Below, piece by piece: positions 8,302-17,090 of a DNA stretch of 64,000 nt (its first letter is position 1; every line of letters starts with the position of its first letter). The notes below the pieces were generated by a model. The model saw only the letters and a list, made by a program, of their open reading frames with translations. It searched no databases and had not been told where the DNA came from. A program made the position numbers and the translations under genes. Source of the DNA: a virus; the IMG/VR virus record IMGVR_UViG_3300027969_000058, positions 1-64,000 of that record. One strand, 5' to 3'.

Positions 8302-9420
8302 ATGTATATAAATGCTTATAAAATGTTACTTGATAACAAGGACTTTTGTTTAGAAGAGACAATGGCATTTATCAATGCCCACACGCAGACTCAAACACTG
8401 GGGTTTGAGGGATTTCCGCAAACTGTTCCGTCTGTTGACTTTTGCCGCCGCGATATAAAAATTGTTATTAATGCGTATCTCGAGGGCCTTGAGTTGGATA
8501 ACAACGAACGTATGATATTTGTAGGTAGTAGATATTGGAAAGGCGATAAGTCTGCACTTGTTGGTAATAAACAAAAAGAGATCACTGCTCATCATTTTTT
8601 AAGAGATCTAATTGTAAACTACGTTTTTAAAAACTTACAATATACATCTCAGCAAGCTATTGCATTACAGGTGATAACTACTCAAGAAGTTGAACAGGTA
8701 GCGGTTACTAAGATCTATAATGATTGTCAGTTGCTAATTGAGTCAATTGTAGATGGTCCTAAGAAAGAGTATCTACATAATCATCTTGAAAAACGATTTA
8801 CTGCTAAATGGTGGGATCCCATTGAAGTTGAAAACGATAAGTTAGAAACTATTCTCGAATGTGCATATCAAGCGCCAAGTAAACAAGGTCATCACGATTT
8901 TGAAATACATGTATTAACTGATTCTACAGAAGGAAAAGAGTTTAAAGACTATCTGTTCTGGGAGAATACTGCATGTCTTAACAAAGTAAGAGCAGCACCT
9001 GGTCCCGGACCACGACGCTATAACGGACAAATGTTAGCGCCTATTGTTATTGTTTGGTTAGGTAAAACTCAACCAGCAACACGTAATCCATACGGTGAAA
9101 GCGAATGGCTAAGAACTAACAACGATTGTATTATCAGTGCTACTATGGCTATGTGTCAAGCAGAAGAGCTGGGTGTGAGAACAGGATTTTGCGGAACACT
9201 TGGCGGAAGAGAAATTGCTGATCGATTAAATCGTCCTAACCATACTGCAATTATTTCAGTTGGGTTTGGATATGCTACGCCGGACTCTTTACAAGTTAGA
9301 AAAGTTATAAAAGACGGTGTTGAAATGGGTTTTGACTTATCAAATACTGATCACACTATTAGAAGATCCGATAACAGAAAAAATAGACCATCCAAGTATT
9401 CGATGATAAATTACTTATAA
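8302..9420 (+). CDS. Nitroreductase-family flavoprotein with extra N-terminal domain
   Basis: The C-terminal 220 residues resemble FMN nitroreductases: an AYQAPSKQGHHDF flavin-binding start, and NNDCIISATMAMCQAEELGVRTGFCGT, the helix and loop that contact FMN. The first 150 residues form a helical domain of unknown role. Products of such enzymes include reduced or oxidised ring compounds. It is followed 10 bp later by a 2OG oxygenase, whose SD (AAGGAGG) overlaps this gene's stop. Confidence 0.72.
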   Translation: MYINAYKMLLDNKDFCLEETMAFINAHTQTQTLGFEGFPQTVPSVDFCRRDIKIVINAYLEGLELDNNERMIFVGSRYWKGDKSALVGNKQKEITAHHFLRDLIVNYVFKNLQYTSQQAIALQVITTQEVEQVAVTKIYNDCQLLIESIVDGPKKEYLHNHLEKRFTAKWWDPIEVENDKLETILECAYQAPSKQGHHDFEIHVLTDSTEGKEFKDYLFWENTACLNKVRAAPGPGPRRYNGQMLAPIVIVWLGKTQPATRNPYGESEWLRTNNDCIISATMAMCQAEELGVRTGFCGTLGGREIADRLNRPNHTAIISVGFGYATPDSLQVRKVIKDGVEMGFDLSNTDHTIRRSDNRKNRPSKYSMINYL

Positions 9421-9430
9421 GGAGGTCTGT

Positions 9431-10144
9431 ATGACAGATTCAAATAAAGTAGTTCCGCCTGGACATAGCGGCAAAGCCCCTAAATTCGATGTTAGTCAAG
9501 TTACACTCGAAACAGTCGCTAATGAATTAGCATTGCTAAATCTTGGTGATTTCGAGCCATTGAATATTAAAATTAATTGTGGACAATTTATGCGAGAAGT
9601 TGCACAGTTTGATAACGACTGGGTTGACTATTTGCCAAGAACCGACAAGCCCAATAATAGACAAGGTTTAGTGTTGTCAAACTTACCTGGTAAAAGTCAC
9701 ACAGACAATCCCAGCCTTCCACAAGCAAGTATGGAAGCTGGTCGAAGATTAAGCGAAAATGATTTTGTAGAAAAGACAGTGGTCTACGATCAATGTAAAA
9801 GTTTACAACCGTTACTTGACGAATTCCAACCTATTGGCAGAACATTTTTAATTAAATCAAATATTGGTGGCTATTTTGTCCCGCATCGAGATCATCCTAC
9901 TATGCCTCGTGAAAGTTTCAGGATTGCAGTGTTTTTAAATAACTGCGCACCTTTGCAATACGACTGGCTCATCGATACTGATCGAAAACTACCTATTGAA
10001 ATGGGTCGTGCTTATTATATTAACACACGTAAAACTCATAGAACAATTAGCTGGACTAATGACAGTATCCATTTAATTATGAATATTCCTTTTAATTCAG
10101 CCAACGTAGCAAAGGCTATTGCAAGGTTGCAACATCCACACTAA
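9431..10144 (+). CDS. 2OG-Fe(II) oxygenase, prolyl/aspartyl hydroxylase-like
   Basis: A 237-residue protein with metal motif HRD in GGYFVPHRDHPTMPRESFRIAV and a distal RKTHRTISW His, followed by strand IHLIMNIPF. This is the HxD...H triad of 2-oxoglutarate oxygenases. Starts after an ideal Shine-Dalgarno AAGGAGG. Its 3' end overlaps by 29 bp the convergent oxygenase at 10116. Substrate unknown. Confidence 0.78.
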   Translation: MTDSNKVVPPGHSGKAPKFDVSQVTLETVANELALLNLGDFEPLNIKINCGQFMREVAQFDNDWVDYLPRTDKPNNRQGLVLSNLPGKSHTDNPSLPQASMEAGRRLSENDFVEKTVVYDQCKSLQPLLDEFQPIGRTFLIKSNIGGYFVPHRDHPTMPRESFRIAVFLNNCAPLQYDWLIDTDRKLPIEMGRAYYINTRKTHRTISWTNDSIHLIMNIPFNSANVAKAIARLQHPH

Positions 10145-10667
10145 TAGCTTTTTTAAACAGCTCTTTTGCTTGTGAAAAAGAGTGGTTCTTGTTCACACTC
10201 CAGCTGATGATTACTCGACGCTGGTTTCCGTTTTTAACTGCGTGTGGTACGGTATTGTTTATCAATGTAGGAGAAGTCAGTGTAAATTTAAAAGTTTCTT
10301 CAACTGGAGACTTAATAATGTTATAAACTCGAGTTGGCAGGAATTCAGATTCTCCATCGTCTTTTAATTTGTAAAATATAGTATGAGAATCTTCAGTTCC
10401 TATAATAGGAATATTAAACGCACAATCTCTTGCGGCATCAATATGCAATGGTATATCTACACCGGGACGGCAGTCGTATATATTATACATAGCACTTAAG
10501 AATGGAAAACGTTCTTTTAGTGAACGCATATAATCATCAAGCTCAACAAGGCGTTGGTGCGGATGTAATCCTTCAACTGTGGGATGTTCTGTTTCAAGAA
10601 CTAATTTTTTTAAATAATCTATATCAAGATCAATATCAATTTTGTAGGCATACTCATTGTTTAACAT
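10116..10667 (-). CDS. 2OG-Fe(II) oxygenase
   Basis: About 183 residues starting at MLNNEYAYK, chosen because AAAGGA lies eight bases before the ATG; an upstream frame would overlap the previous gene further. Metal motif HID (IPLHIDAARDCAFNIPIIG) and distal His in NNTVPHAVKNGNQRRVIISW, with an Arg after it for 2-oxoglutarate. The start overlaps the end of the upstream oxygenase by 14 bp, so the two are coupled. Confidence 0.75.
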   Translation of the reverse strand: MLNNEYAYKIDIDLDIDYLKKLVLETEHPTVEGLHPHQRLVELDDYMRSLKERFPFLSAMYNIYDCRPGVDIPLHIDAARDCAFNIPIIGTEDSHTIFYKLKDDGESEFLPTRVYNIIKSPVEETFKFTLTSPTLINNTVPHAVKNGNQRRVIISWSVNKNHSFSQAKELFKKAISVDVATLQ

Positions 10668-11418
10668 ATTTTTGATCCTTTGGCATTTCACCTAAGTAAG
10701 TGAACATACTAATGCCTATCTTTCTTTTAATGTTTTGAGTTTTAAAATTACTTGCACAATGTAATCTCACAGCGTCAAACACTATTACATTTCCCGGAAT
10801 CCAAGGCTGTGCAGATTGGAAACTGAGACCGTTAAACCAAAAGTACTGGCAATGTGTTAAGTATTGGTTAAAAATATCTCTACTTAACGGTTCTGTACTT
10901 TTATTATGTACTTGACTGTACTCGTATATTGGTGTGTTATAATAAGATTCGATTTCTCGAGGTGCGCCACCAAAAAACTTACTTGGTCCTTCAAGATAGT
11001 ATTGATCAAAGAAACATAGATACGGATGTTGCCCTTCATCGTATCCTTCTTCGTATTCTATTTGAAGTGGAATAGTGATACCTTTATACGTCACAGGTCC
11101 TAATTTATCATCGTCATTGTGTATAATATGCGGGCTAACTACATCAAAAAAGAAAGCAGTGTATATTTTGCACTCGCCAATTTCTTCTTTTACTTTTTCA
11201 AAAATCTTTTTAAGTACAGGAATATTATTAAAATCGTCTCGCAACTCGCTGGTTACTGGACCTGTGTTTTTGTGTATTTTATTTGATCGAGTTTTGTATA
11301 ATTCTAATAGTTCGTTGATATCGTCTTTAGTCAGTACCTGTTCAAGACTAATAACATCTTTAAAGTTTGACACAATAGTATCACGCTCTTCTTGTGTTCG
11401 ATTCCTAAATAAATTCAT
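10654..11418 (-). CDS. 2OG-Fe(II) oxygenase
   Basis: About 254 residues. Metal motif HND (SPHIIHNDDDKLG), a beta-strand core (ITIPLQIEYEEGYD) and distal His in VFDAVRLHCASNF, followed by KRKIGISMFTYL. The ATG at 11418 has GGAG five bases upstream; GTG two codons earlier is less likely. The domain resembles phage and bacterial prolyl-hydroxylase-type proteins. A terminator at 11467-11495 isolates it from the kinase gene upstream. Confidence 0.72.
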   Translation of the reverse strand: MNLFRNRTQEERDTIVSNFKDVISLEQVLTKDDINELLELYKTRSNKIHKNTGPVTSELRDDFNNIPVLKKIFEKVKEEIGECKIYTAFFFDVVSPHIIHNDDDKLGPVTYKGITIPLQIEYEEGYDEGQHPYLCFFDQYYLEGPSKFFGGAPREIESYYNTPIYEYSQVHNKSTEPLSRDIFNQYLTHCQYFWFNGLSFQSAQPWIPGNVIVFDAVRLHCASNFKTQNIKRKIGISMFTYLGEMPKDQKYVKQ

Positions 11419-11466
11419 TGCCACTCCAAATGTATCTAATATTTATAGGATCAAGAATGCATAGCC

Positions 11467-11495
11467 AAAAAAATAGGACCTAAAGGTCCTATTTT
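11467..11495 (-). terminator. Rho-independent terminator
   Basis: Perfect hairpin AATAGGACC-TTTA-GGTCCTATT followed by a T run on the minus strand, immediately after the kinase stop. Confidence 0.85.
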
Positions 11496-11958
11496 AACCT
11501 GCATACCAAATCTCTGTAAATCCTTCTTCTTCAGTTGGATCTTCCCAACTGGCAATCATACTGGCAACAACATGATCTGGAATGTCTTTTCCGGGGCGAC
11601 TGCCTAACCGACGAATAAGTTCTGTGTGTTCAGGCGTCTTAAACACTACAGCAATATGTTCGTAGTCGGGTAACATGTTAAACTTACGGGCACGACTTTT
11701 TACAGTTGTACTGGTTTGATCCCAAATGATATCACGTTTTAATTCACGGGCCGCAATAACTTCTTTAGCCATCAAGTCTACAGCAGTGGGCATAAAATCT
11801 ACGAATACTTCGGAGTAGGTTCGACCTACTTCCTTGGCGTAAACTTCAACCCACTTATCAGTGTTAATGTAGACACACGTGACTGCCCAATCTTGATTTA
11901 AAAACCAGGTACTTTTTCCACTGCCCGGAACTCCAATTAATTGATAACACTTTGGCAT
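11494..11958 (-). CDS. P-loop nucleic-acid/nucleotide kinase-like ATPase
   Basis: Walker A GVPGSGKST at residues 9-17, followed by INTDKW and later IIWDQTSTTVKSRARK, the layout of T4-PNK-type and zeta-toxin-like kinases (strand ending in D, Arg-rich lid). 154 residues, so a single kinase domain with no phosphatase. Clusters with a metallophosphoesterase and a protein phosphatase, suggesting RNA-end or nucleotide housekeeping. Confidence 0.7.
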   Translation of the reverse strand: MPKCYQLIGVPGSGKSTWFLNQDWAVTCVYINTDKWVEVYAKEVGRTYSEVFVDFMPTAVDLMAKEVIAARELKRDIIWDQTSTTVKSRARKFNMLPDYEHIAVVFKTPEHTELIRRLGSRPGKDIPDHVVASMIASWEDPTEEEGFTEIWYAG

Positions 11959-11959
11959 A

Positions 11960-12076
11960 TTATATTACCTCTACAATGTAGTATCCTGAATTAGGATACA
12001 TTTCGATTAACCATTCCAACATGCCCGGTTCATTGGGCAGTCGGATGGATTTGTACTTATTTGTAATATATGTCAT
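11960..12076 (-). CDS. Small protein, 38 residues
   Basis: Starts MTYITNKYKSI directly after the metallophosphoesterase stop (TAATATG junction) and ends one base before the kinase start region. Tight packing between two real genes supports it. No recognised domain. Confidence 0.5.
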   Translation of the reverse strand: MTYITNKYKSIRLPNEPGMLEWLIEMYPNSGYYIVEVI

Positions 12077-12077
12077 A

Positions 12078-12665
12078 TTACATCGTTGGTCCGTTGCCAC
12101 TCTTAAAGCCAACAGTGCCGCCCTCTGCTTCAATGCGTTTAATGACATCTTCAAATAAGATAGGAGCAAAATCCGGAAGTTGTTCCACGCAAACGCAGTG
12201 GTAGCGAGTATCAACTACAGGAATTCCATACTTACCTGCAGGTTCCATCATTACACGATTAGCGTGTAAGTGACCGTGAATGTTAGTACCGAACCGGCCT
12301 AATGACTCTGGGTGCAATGGAATATGACTTAAAATAAGTCCGTTCATAACGTGGTAGGCACGTAATTCACGGAAGTATTGTCTGTACTCGTCATCACGAA
12401 AGATATCATGGTTGCCGCGTATTAACACTTTGTCACCGTTTAATCGATGTAAGATTTTCAATGCCTTACGGTTGATCACAACGTCACCTAAATGGTAGAC
12501 CTTATCAGTAGGCTTGACACGGTCATTCCAAGCCTTGACCATGGCTTCGTCCATTTCATCTGCATCATCCCATGGACGTAATTTTGTAACACCATCGTTA
12601 CGGGTAAAGCGGCATACACCTGTGTGTCCAAAGTGCGTGTCGCTTACTAAGAATACACTTGGCAT
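12078..12665 (-). CDS. Calcineurin-like metallophosphoesterase
   Basis: Binuclear metal phosphoesterase with all motifs visible: DTHFGH (D9, H11), HLGDVV, RGNHD, SHIPLH and NIHGHLHAN. Length 195 matches small phage and bacterial members that hydrolyse phosphodiesters or phosphoproteins. Good SD (AAGGAGG) before the ATG. Lies in an operon with the 57-residue gene upstream and the kinase downstream. Confidence 0.9.
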   Translation of the reverse strand: MPSVFLVSDTHFGHTGVCRFTRNDGVTKLRPWDDADEMDEAMVKAWNDRVKPTDKVYHLGDVVINRKALKILHRLNGDKVLIRGNHDIFRDDEYRQYFRELRAYHVMNGLILSHIPLHPESLGRFGTNIHGHLHANRVMMEPAGKYGIPVVDTRYHCVCVEQLPDFAPILFEDVIKRIEAEGGTVGFKSGNGPTM

Positions 12666-12677
12666 ATTGCCTCCTTT

Positions 12678-12851
12678 TTAGTAAGTTTCTTTTACAATAT
12701 CAAACTCTTCTGCAGGCCATTTGGCTTTAAACTCATCTGACTTAACATATTCGTTGTATGCTTTAGCATCAAAGAACATCTTATGAAATACTGTTTTAAA
12801 TGTGCCTTTTGGGTTTATAGTCAAATAAACCGATTTTGCTTTGCCTGCCAT
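12678..12851 (-). CDS. Small protein, 57 residues
   Basis: Begins MAGKAKSVYLTINPKG with AAAGGA eight bases before ATG and a consensus sigma70 promoter 28-56 bp upstream. Charged and aromatic, ends EEFDIVKETY. First gene of the phosphoesterase/kinase operon. No domain recognised; the strong signals make it a real gene. Confidence 0.8.
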   Translation of the reverse strand: MAGKAKSVYLTINPKGTFKTVFHKMFFDAKAYNEYVKSDEFKAKWPAEEFDIVKETY

Positions 12852-12878
12852 AGTATGTCCTTTACTGTTTAATGTAAC

Positions 12879-12907
12879 ATTATAACACAGGCTTAGAGAT
12901 TAGTCAA
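12879..12907 (-). promoter_or_regulatory. Sigma70 promoter TTGACT-17-TATAAT
   Basis: -35 TTGACT at 12902-12907, -10 TATAAT at 12879-12884, 17-bp spacer. Drives the 57-residue gene and the phosphoesterase operon. Confidence 0.85.
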
Positions 12908-13367
12908 CTGATTTAAAGGTGCGCCAGTCATCTAAGTTTGGCTTTTCGTCCGGATCATACGTCCAGCCCAACGTCTTCATCATTCGATGTTTAACCAAAA
13001 GATTTGGACTACGGAATCTTTCAGTGTCGTCAAAGCCCATCATGACTCCTACCTCACAGACCGCACCAGAACGGCAAATGCCAGCATAGCAATGAACAAC
13101 CACGTTCATACGATTAGCCAATGCGTGTTGCAGTAGTCGAACAAGCTCTGCAGCCTGCTCATAACTACAACGCATAGCTTCGTCCAAGGCAAAGTCCTTT
13201 TCTTCAATATCCAAGAACTCAAAGTTGTGACGCTCTTTAAACTGATGCTTGGCTTCAGGTCTCCAGCTGGCTGGATCCACAATACTGATCAGCATACTAT
13301 TTTCGCCAGCCGCGTGATGGAACCCTGTCGGGATATCAGCGGCAGCTACATTTTCAATCCAAGGCAT
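12900..13367 (-). CDS. Dual-specificity/tyrosine phosphatase-like protein
   Basis: Cys-based phosphatase signature HCYAGICRS at about 92-100 (Cys nucleophile, Arg in the P-loop). The start at MPWIEN is preceded by GGAGGT five bases away. An Asp general acid is plausible in the DPASW loop. Gene sits one operon step below the small coiled-coil protein at 13383. Target unknown: could be RNA 5' ends or proteins. Confidence 0.82.
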   Translation of the reverse strand: MPWIENVAAADIPTGFHHAAGENSMLISIVDPASWRPEAKHQFKERHNFEFLDIEEKDFALDEAMRCSYEQAAELVRLLQHALANRMNVVVHCYAGICRSGAVCEVGVMMGFDDTERFRSPNLLVKHRMMKTLGWTYDPDEKPNLDDWRTFKSVD

Positions 13368-13382
13368 ATTAACCTCCAATGA

Positions 13383-13571
13383 TTATTGATGACCTTTACT
13401 TGTCAAACGGAAAAGTATACTAATTTCGTAGTGCAAATTCATAATTCGATTTCGACGTTTAATATATTCTTCATTGGCATTATCGCCATTGATAGTGAGA
13501 TAGTGCTCTGCGGCCTCATCGTTGGCTGCAATTAATTCTTTCTCTAATTTTTCTCTTTTCTCTTTTAACAT
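13383..13571 (-). CDS. Small coiled-coil protein (paralogue of the 59.4-kb gene)
   Basis: 62 residues, MLKEKREKLEKELI... ending LTSKGHQ. The 65-residue protein at 59417-59614 has the same length, a similar acidic helix and the same GHQ tail, so they are paralogues. Predicted long helix with EEY(I/Q)xxR(N/D)RI in the middle. Function unknown. Confidence 0.75.
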   Translation of the reverse strand: MLKEKREKLEKELIAANDEAAEHYLTINGDNANEEYIKRRNRIMNLHYEISILFRLTSKGHQ

Positions 13572-13576
13572 TGTAG

Positions 13577-13978
13577 TTACTCCTCTAATGATCTACGAAA
13601 AATAAGTTCTTGCCTTGCAAAGGCATCAATCTCCCAGGGCATATCTAAGTACTTAGTACGTTTACTGTACTTTTTGCCTCTCCACCATTTATCACCGCCA
13701 TCTGCCTTCAATGTGCCTCTGGCAAGTTGTTTAACATGTACCATTTCGTGTGCTAAAGTAATACCCATTTCTTGCCACTTTGCAGGATGTAGGGCAATCA
13801 CATACGAGTCTAATCCAGCTAATGATGTAGTAAGTCCTTTGTCGTGTTCTAATCGGCACACATCAATTAGTAAAAATTTACGACTACGCTCAAGCCCCAA
13901 CTGACGGATCATGCTTGGTAAAATAGCATTAATAAATTTTTTAGTTTTTTCACTGCGCGATTTTACAAGATATTCCAT
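13577..13978 (-). CDS. SprT-like zinc metalloprotease
   Basis: Zinc motif HEMVH (in TLAHEMVHVKQLARGTL) typical of SprT/Spartan and related peptidases. The 5' end is set at the ATG at 13978 (MEYLVKSR) because a consensus promoter lies at 14006-14034, inside the longer open frame; the upstream 39 codons would be untranslated. 133 residues, so only the catalytic domain. Confidence 0.78.
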   Translation of the reverse strand: MEYLVKSRSEKTKKFINAILPSMIRQLGLERSRKFLLIDVCRLEHDKGLTTSLAGLDSYVIALHPAKWQEMGITLAHEMVHVKQLARGTLKADGGDKWWRGKKYSKRTKYLDMPWEIDAFARQELIFRRSLEE

Positions 13979-14005
13979 AGTTGCCTTTTGTTGTACAATG
14001 TAAGT

Positions 14006-14034
14006 ATTATACTGGTTTTTAACTAAAGTGTCAA
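14006..14034 (-). promoter_or_regulatory. Sigma70 promoter TTGACA-17-TATAAT
   Basis: -35 TTGACA at 14029-14034, -10 TATAAT at 14006-14011. Sets the start of the SprT-like gene. Confidence 0.88.
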
Positions 14035-14047
14035 CTGTTGCATAATC

Positions 14048-14071
14048 AAAAGAATAGGACCATAGGTCCTG
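14048..14071 (-). terminator. Probable Rho-independent terminator
   Basis: Hairpin AGGACC-TAT-GGTCCT followed by ATTCTTTT on the minus strand, between the 120-residue gene and the promoter for the SprT-like gene. Confidence 0.55.
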
Positions 14072-14166
14072 GGTGTAATTGAAGCGGCCGGGCAAGTAAC
14101 GAACTTTCTTTTTTGCTTGGAGGCAATGTTTTACATATAAACTACAGCCGCAGTTTATTTATAAAA

Positions 14167-14529
14167 CTAACTAAGGTTGATTATATATCCCTTGCATCGT
14201 AATGTAAGTTCATCGCCGGAATTTAAGGTAGTTGTATTTAATAAGTCTGTAATATGATTTCCGTTTAACTTTTTGCTCAGTGTTTTCAATAGCTGTTTTT
14301 TAGCTGATATACCTTCTACAAAAGAACTTACACCAATGAAAACTATGCTATTGGCTGAATTATTTTTAATCTCAAATGCAGTAGGAACGAACCAACTTGA
14401 ATAAGAATCAAACTCAATAACTTTATCTACTTTTGCATCTATTTTGGAATATTTTTTATGTTTAATACTTACCATAGAATCTGCATTGCCACCGGAAAAA
14501 TAAAAAAAGAATGTAGTTTTACTTGCCAT
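14167..14529 (-). CDS. Unrecognised protein
   Basis: 120 residues from ATG at 14529 (MASKTTFFFYF), overlapping the end of the SGNH-like gene. Beta-rich, with ends such as LRCKGYIINLS and FIGVSSFVEG. It may be a partner of its upstream neighbour, to which it is translationally coupled. No family recognised. Confidence 0.6.
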   Translation of the reverse strand: MASKTTFFFYFSGGNADSMVSIKHKKYSKIDAKVDKVIEFDSYSSWFVPTAFEIKNNSANSIVFIGVSSFVEGISAKKQLLKTLSKKLNGNHITDLLNTTTLNSGDELTLRCKGYIINLS

Positions 14530-15298
14530 TTTCAAATAAGCTCGGAAGCCCCATTATTTTCTTATAAAAATAATTAGAAATTGCAGTATGACTATTTGTA
14601 CCCAATGCATAGTATTTTCCTGCAAAGTCAAACGGCACACGTTTATCAAATCTGTTTATTGTTAAGTCAAACAGGCTAAAATTATTAGCTTTGGCAATAT
14701 TTGTTATTAGGTGTTTATTTTTAAAAATGTTGTAGTTATCTGATTTCCAATCTATAAAATCCCAATAATCTTCGTACGGAACTATTTCTCCATCATGAGA
14801 TGTAATTATTCCTGTAAATTCTTTACTGACAAATTCTCGCCTGTTGTTATGCGGCCAAAGGACACATACTGCTGTTATCTCTTCGCTCAATACTTGAGTT
14901 ATTTTTACAAGTACCCTTGACATTGTATCGCAACTCCCTCCAATTATTCCCATGTTTAACACTACGTGGTCGGGCATCTGTTTCGAAAGATTGGTAGGCC
15001 ATATATCATTGTAGTTTAGATTTATACCAAAAGTATCAGTACAACCTAAACATAATATTATTTTTTTGTTTTTTAATTCTTCAACATTGTAATCAAAATT
15101 ACTTCTATAACCAAGGTTATTAAAAGCAAAAGTTATATCAGGATACCATTGATTTATTCGTAACACGGCAGATCGATATTCTTCAGGATTTATTTTTTTT
15201 GAAAATATGTCCTGATATGCAGAAGGAAACTCCGATTTAAAGTACTTGTCTTTAAACTCATCTTTACCTAAATAATATTCTATTTTCTCTACACTCAT
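14519..15298 (-). CDS. SGNH/GDSL hydrolase-like protein
   Basis: 259 residues. A block-I-like turn (ILCLGCTDTFGINL) is followed by WPTNLSKQMPDHVVLNMGIIGGS, whose order (G, then N near a Gly-rich turn) is the layout of SGNH-family esterases. The catalytic Ser is replaced by Cys/Thr in CTDTFG, so activity is uncertain. C-terminal SHTAISNYFYK could hold the block-V His. May act on acyl or sugar esters. Confidence 0.5.
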   Translation of the reverse strand: MSVEKIEYYLGKDEFKDKYFKSEFPSAYQDIFSKKINPEEYRSAVLRINQWYPDITFAFNNLGYRSNFDYNVEELKNKKIILCLGCTDTFGINLNYNDIWPTNLSKQMPDHVVLNMGIIGGSCDTMSRVLVKITQVLSEEITAVCVLWPHNNRREFVSKEFTGIITSHDGEIVPYEDYWDFIDWKSDNYNIFKNKHLITNIAKANNFSLFDLTINRFDKRVPFDFAGKYYALGTNSHTAISNYFYKKIMGLPSLFENGK

Positions 15299-15366
15299 TT
15301 AACATTTTCTTTAAAATTATCATTGTTCTTGTACAAAATAACTATTTATTACAGCGTCTGTTAATC

Positions 15367-15395
15367 TAAAAAAATAGCACCCAAAGGTGCTATCT
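15367..15395 (-). terminator. Rho-independent terminator
   Basis: Hairpin ATAGCACC-TTTG-GGTGCTAT followed by a T run, after the Ro60-like gene. Confidence 0.85.
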
Positions 15396-15409
15396 AAAAA
15401 CATTGTTTT

Positions 15410-16816
15410 TTAGATATCGTAGCGTGGGACCATTACAGTCTTAAGCATGATACCTTCTGGAGTGAATTGATCCAAATCAGCGGACAGCAAACTGGTCATT
15501 ATACTTGGGCTAAATCCACTTACCAAAGCCGCACCACTCTTGTCAGCCTTAACAGGCACGTTGTCTGAACTGTTTAGGTTCCAGAAAACAATCTGTGGCA
15601 CAGTGTAACCTGCATCTGCGAACTTGCGTTCGATCATTTGCATTGCTGTGTCGTCGTAACGGGCGCATTGGTTAAACTGCATGTCACTCAAGATTAGCAA
15701 CATGGCTGGCATGTCGCTGGCTGGCACTGCGCCCTTAACTGCAACGCTTAGGATCTTGTCCATAGCGGCATGCAAGTTAGTGCTCATGTCCCAATCACTC
15801 TTGCTCATTTGAGCAACCTTGTCAACAATATTACCCTTTAGAGTAACCAGTTCTGGTTTGTCTGAGAAAGTCAAGAATGTGTCCTTGAACACGCCCTTGT
15901 TCTTATCTGCTAAGTACAAGCCCAAGCTGATTGAAACATCCATGCAAGTTACGCCAGTGTTCTTTCCTGCTGGGCAACTCATAGAACCGCTAACGTCTAC
16001 GATTGGCATGATGCTGGCATCTCCAACGTAGTTAGGCAAAGCATCCCACTGTGCCACAATGTGGTCAGTAGCTGTCTTGTCCAAAGTAGTGCGATTGATA
16101 ACACCCTTCAGTACATCATGTGGAAAGATTGCGTTGGCGTTAACCTTAACAGTCTTGTCACCTGATACTAACTTAGCCACATACTCTGCGAACAGAGGAG
16201 TGTGACGACCGAATGCCTTCTTGTAGTTGCGAGCAGCCACAGATGGAACATGCGAGAAGTTGATGTTATCCCAGTCGTTGGCACACATTTGTGTTTCAAC
16301 AACTGTGGTCATTGCTACCAATGACTTGCGGTACTGCTTAGGAGTCATTCCAAAGAATGCTCGTACTTCAGCCGCAATCTTACCCTTACGAGGAGTCCAC
16401 TTTGCAGCCAAACCGTTCTTAGCACGAAGAGCATCACCCAACATGGTATAAGCGGCTGACTTTAGGTCTGGGTTGGTAAAGACAAATATGTCATCCCAAC
16501 GACCTACTTCTGGAATCTTCTTTAGAAGAGCTAAAGCGGCGTCTGGGTCACGCTTTTCCAAATGAACAAGTATGTCGCGGAATAATTGACGCTCACCTGC
16601 ACCACCACGGACATCACGTGCCCATTGTGCGATGCGTAGCGCAACGTCAGAGTTTTCTACGTAAGCCGCAGTGAACTCGCCGGTGATGTTCTTACCACGG
16701 CTTGCGCCGATCTTGTAGAACAGGTCAACACAAGCCGAAGCTGTTGACTTACGTGCCTTCATGCCGTTGGCAGTACGGGCTTCTTGATTTGCGATTGCTT
16801 GAACGAAAGTGTTCAT
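15410..16816 (-). CDS. TROVE/Ro60-like RNA-binding protein with vWA domain
   Basis: 468 residues. The N-terminal helical-repeat half carries ARDVRGGAGERQLFRD, the signature turn of TROVE (Ro60/Rsr) and related DUF2828 proteins. The C-terminal half is a von Willebrand A domain with MIDAS DVSGSMS. Ro proteins form a ring that holds misfolded RNA and small Y RNAs. Start has AAAGGA eight bases upstream. It has its own promoter about 275 bp upstream and a long structured leader. TROVE versus DUF2828 cannot be decided by eye. Confidence 0.82.
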   Translation of the reverse strand: MNTFVQAIANQEARTANGMKARKSTASACVDLFYKIGASRGKNITGEFTAAYVENSDVALRIAQWARDVRGGAGERQLFRDILVHLEKRDPDAALALLKKIPEVGRWDDIFVFTNPDLKSAAYTMLGDALRAKNGLAAKWTPRKGKIAAEVRAFFGMTPKQYRKSLVAMTTVVETQMCANDWDNINFSHVPSVAARNYKKAFGRHTPLFAEYVAKLVSGDKTVKVNANAIFPHDVLKGVINRTTLDKTATDHIVAQWDALPNYVGDASIMPIVDVSGSMSCPAGKNTGVTCMDVSISLGLYLADKNKGVFKDTFLTFSDKPELVTLKGNIVDKVAQMSKSDWDMSTNLHAAMDKILSVAVKGAVPASDMPAMLLILSDMQFNQCARYDDTAMQMIERKFADAGYTVPQIVFWNLNSSDNVPVKADKSGAALVSGFSPSIMTSLLSADLDQFTPEGIMLKTVMVPRYDI

Positions 16817-17090
16817 GATATTTCCTTTACAGAATGTGTTGTTTTTCGATTATAGTGAAAATTGAATTTGCTGTTAACATTCTAAATTTAACAGGATCGT
16901 TGTTGACTGCTTTTATTTTACACAGGCCATCACTCTGTGCTCGTTAGTCTTGTTTCAATAGACCCCTTCAACGCTCGGTGTTTTTACGCACTCTGCTCCA
17001 GTTTCTACCACAGTGTCTAACAGTTCATAGTATATGAATGTTGCTGTACCGATCCTAAAACTCTTTAGCATTGTTACTTGCTATGTATCT
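16817..17090 (-). ncRNA. Long structured 5' leader of the Ro60-like gene, possible Y-type RNA
   Basis: About 270 bases between a promoter at 17091-17119 and the Ro60-like start, with no convincing ORF. It contains a hairpin AACATTCATA-TAC-TATGAACTGTT and, at 16828-16884, a stem-loop with loop AACAGCAAATT that recurs twice in the tRNA array. Bacterial Ro genes often have Y RNA genes next to them, so this may be a Y-like RNA or a cis-regulatory leader. Identity is inferred, not shown. Confidence 0.45.
16828..16884 (-). repeat. RNA motif copy C (AACAGCAAATT stem-loop)
   Basis: Arms AGAATGT and ACATTCT enclose AACAGCAAATT next to the 5' arm; the 3' arm is followed by CTGT. Same plan as 29101-29160 and 30305-30368 with compensated arm changes. 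Lies just before the SD of the Ro60-like gene. Confidence 0.55.
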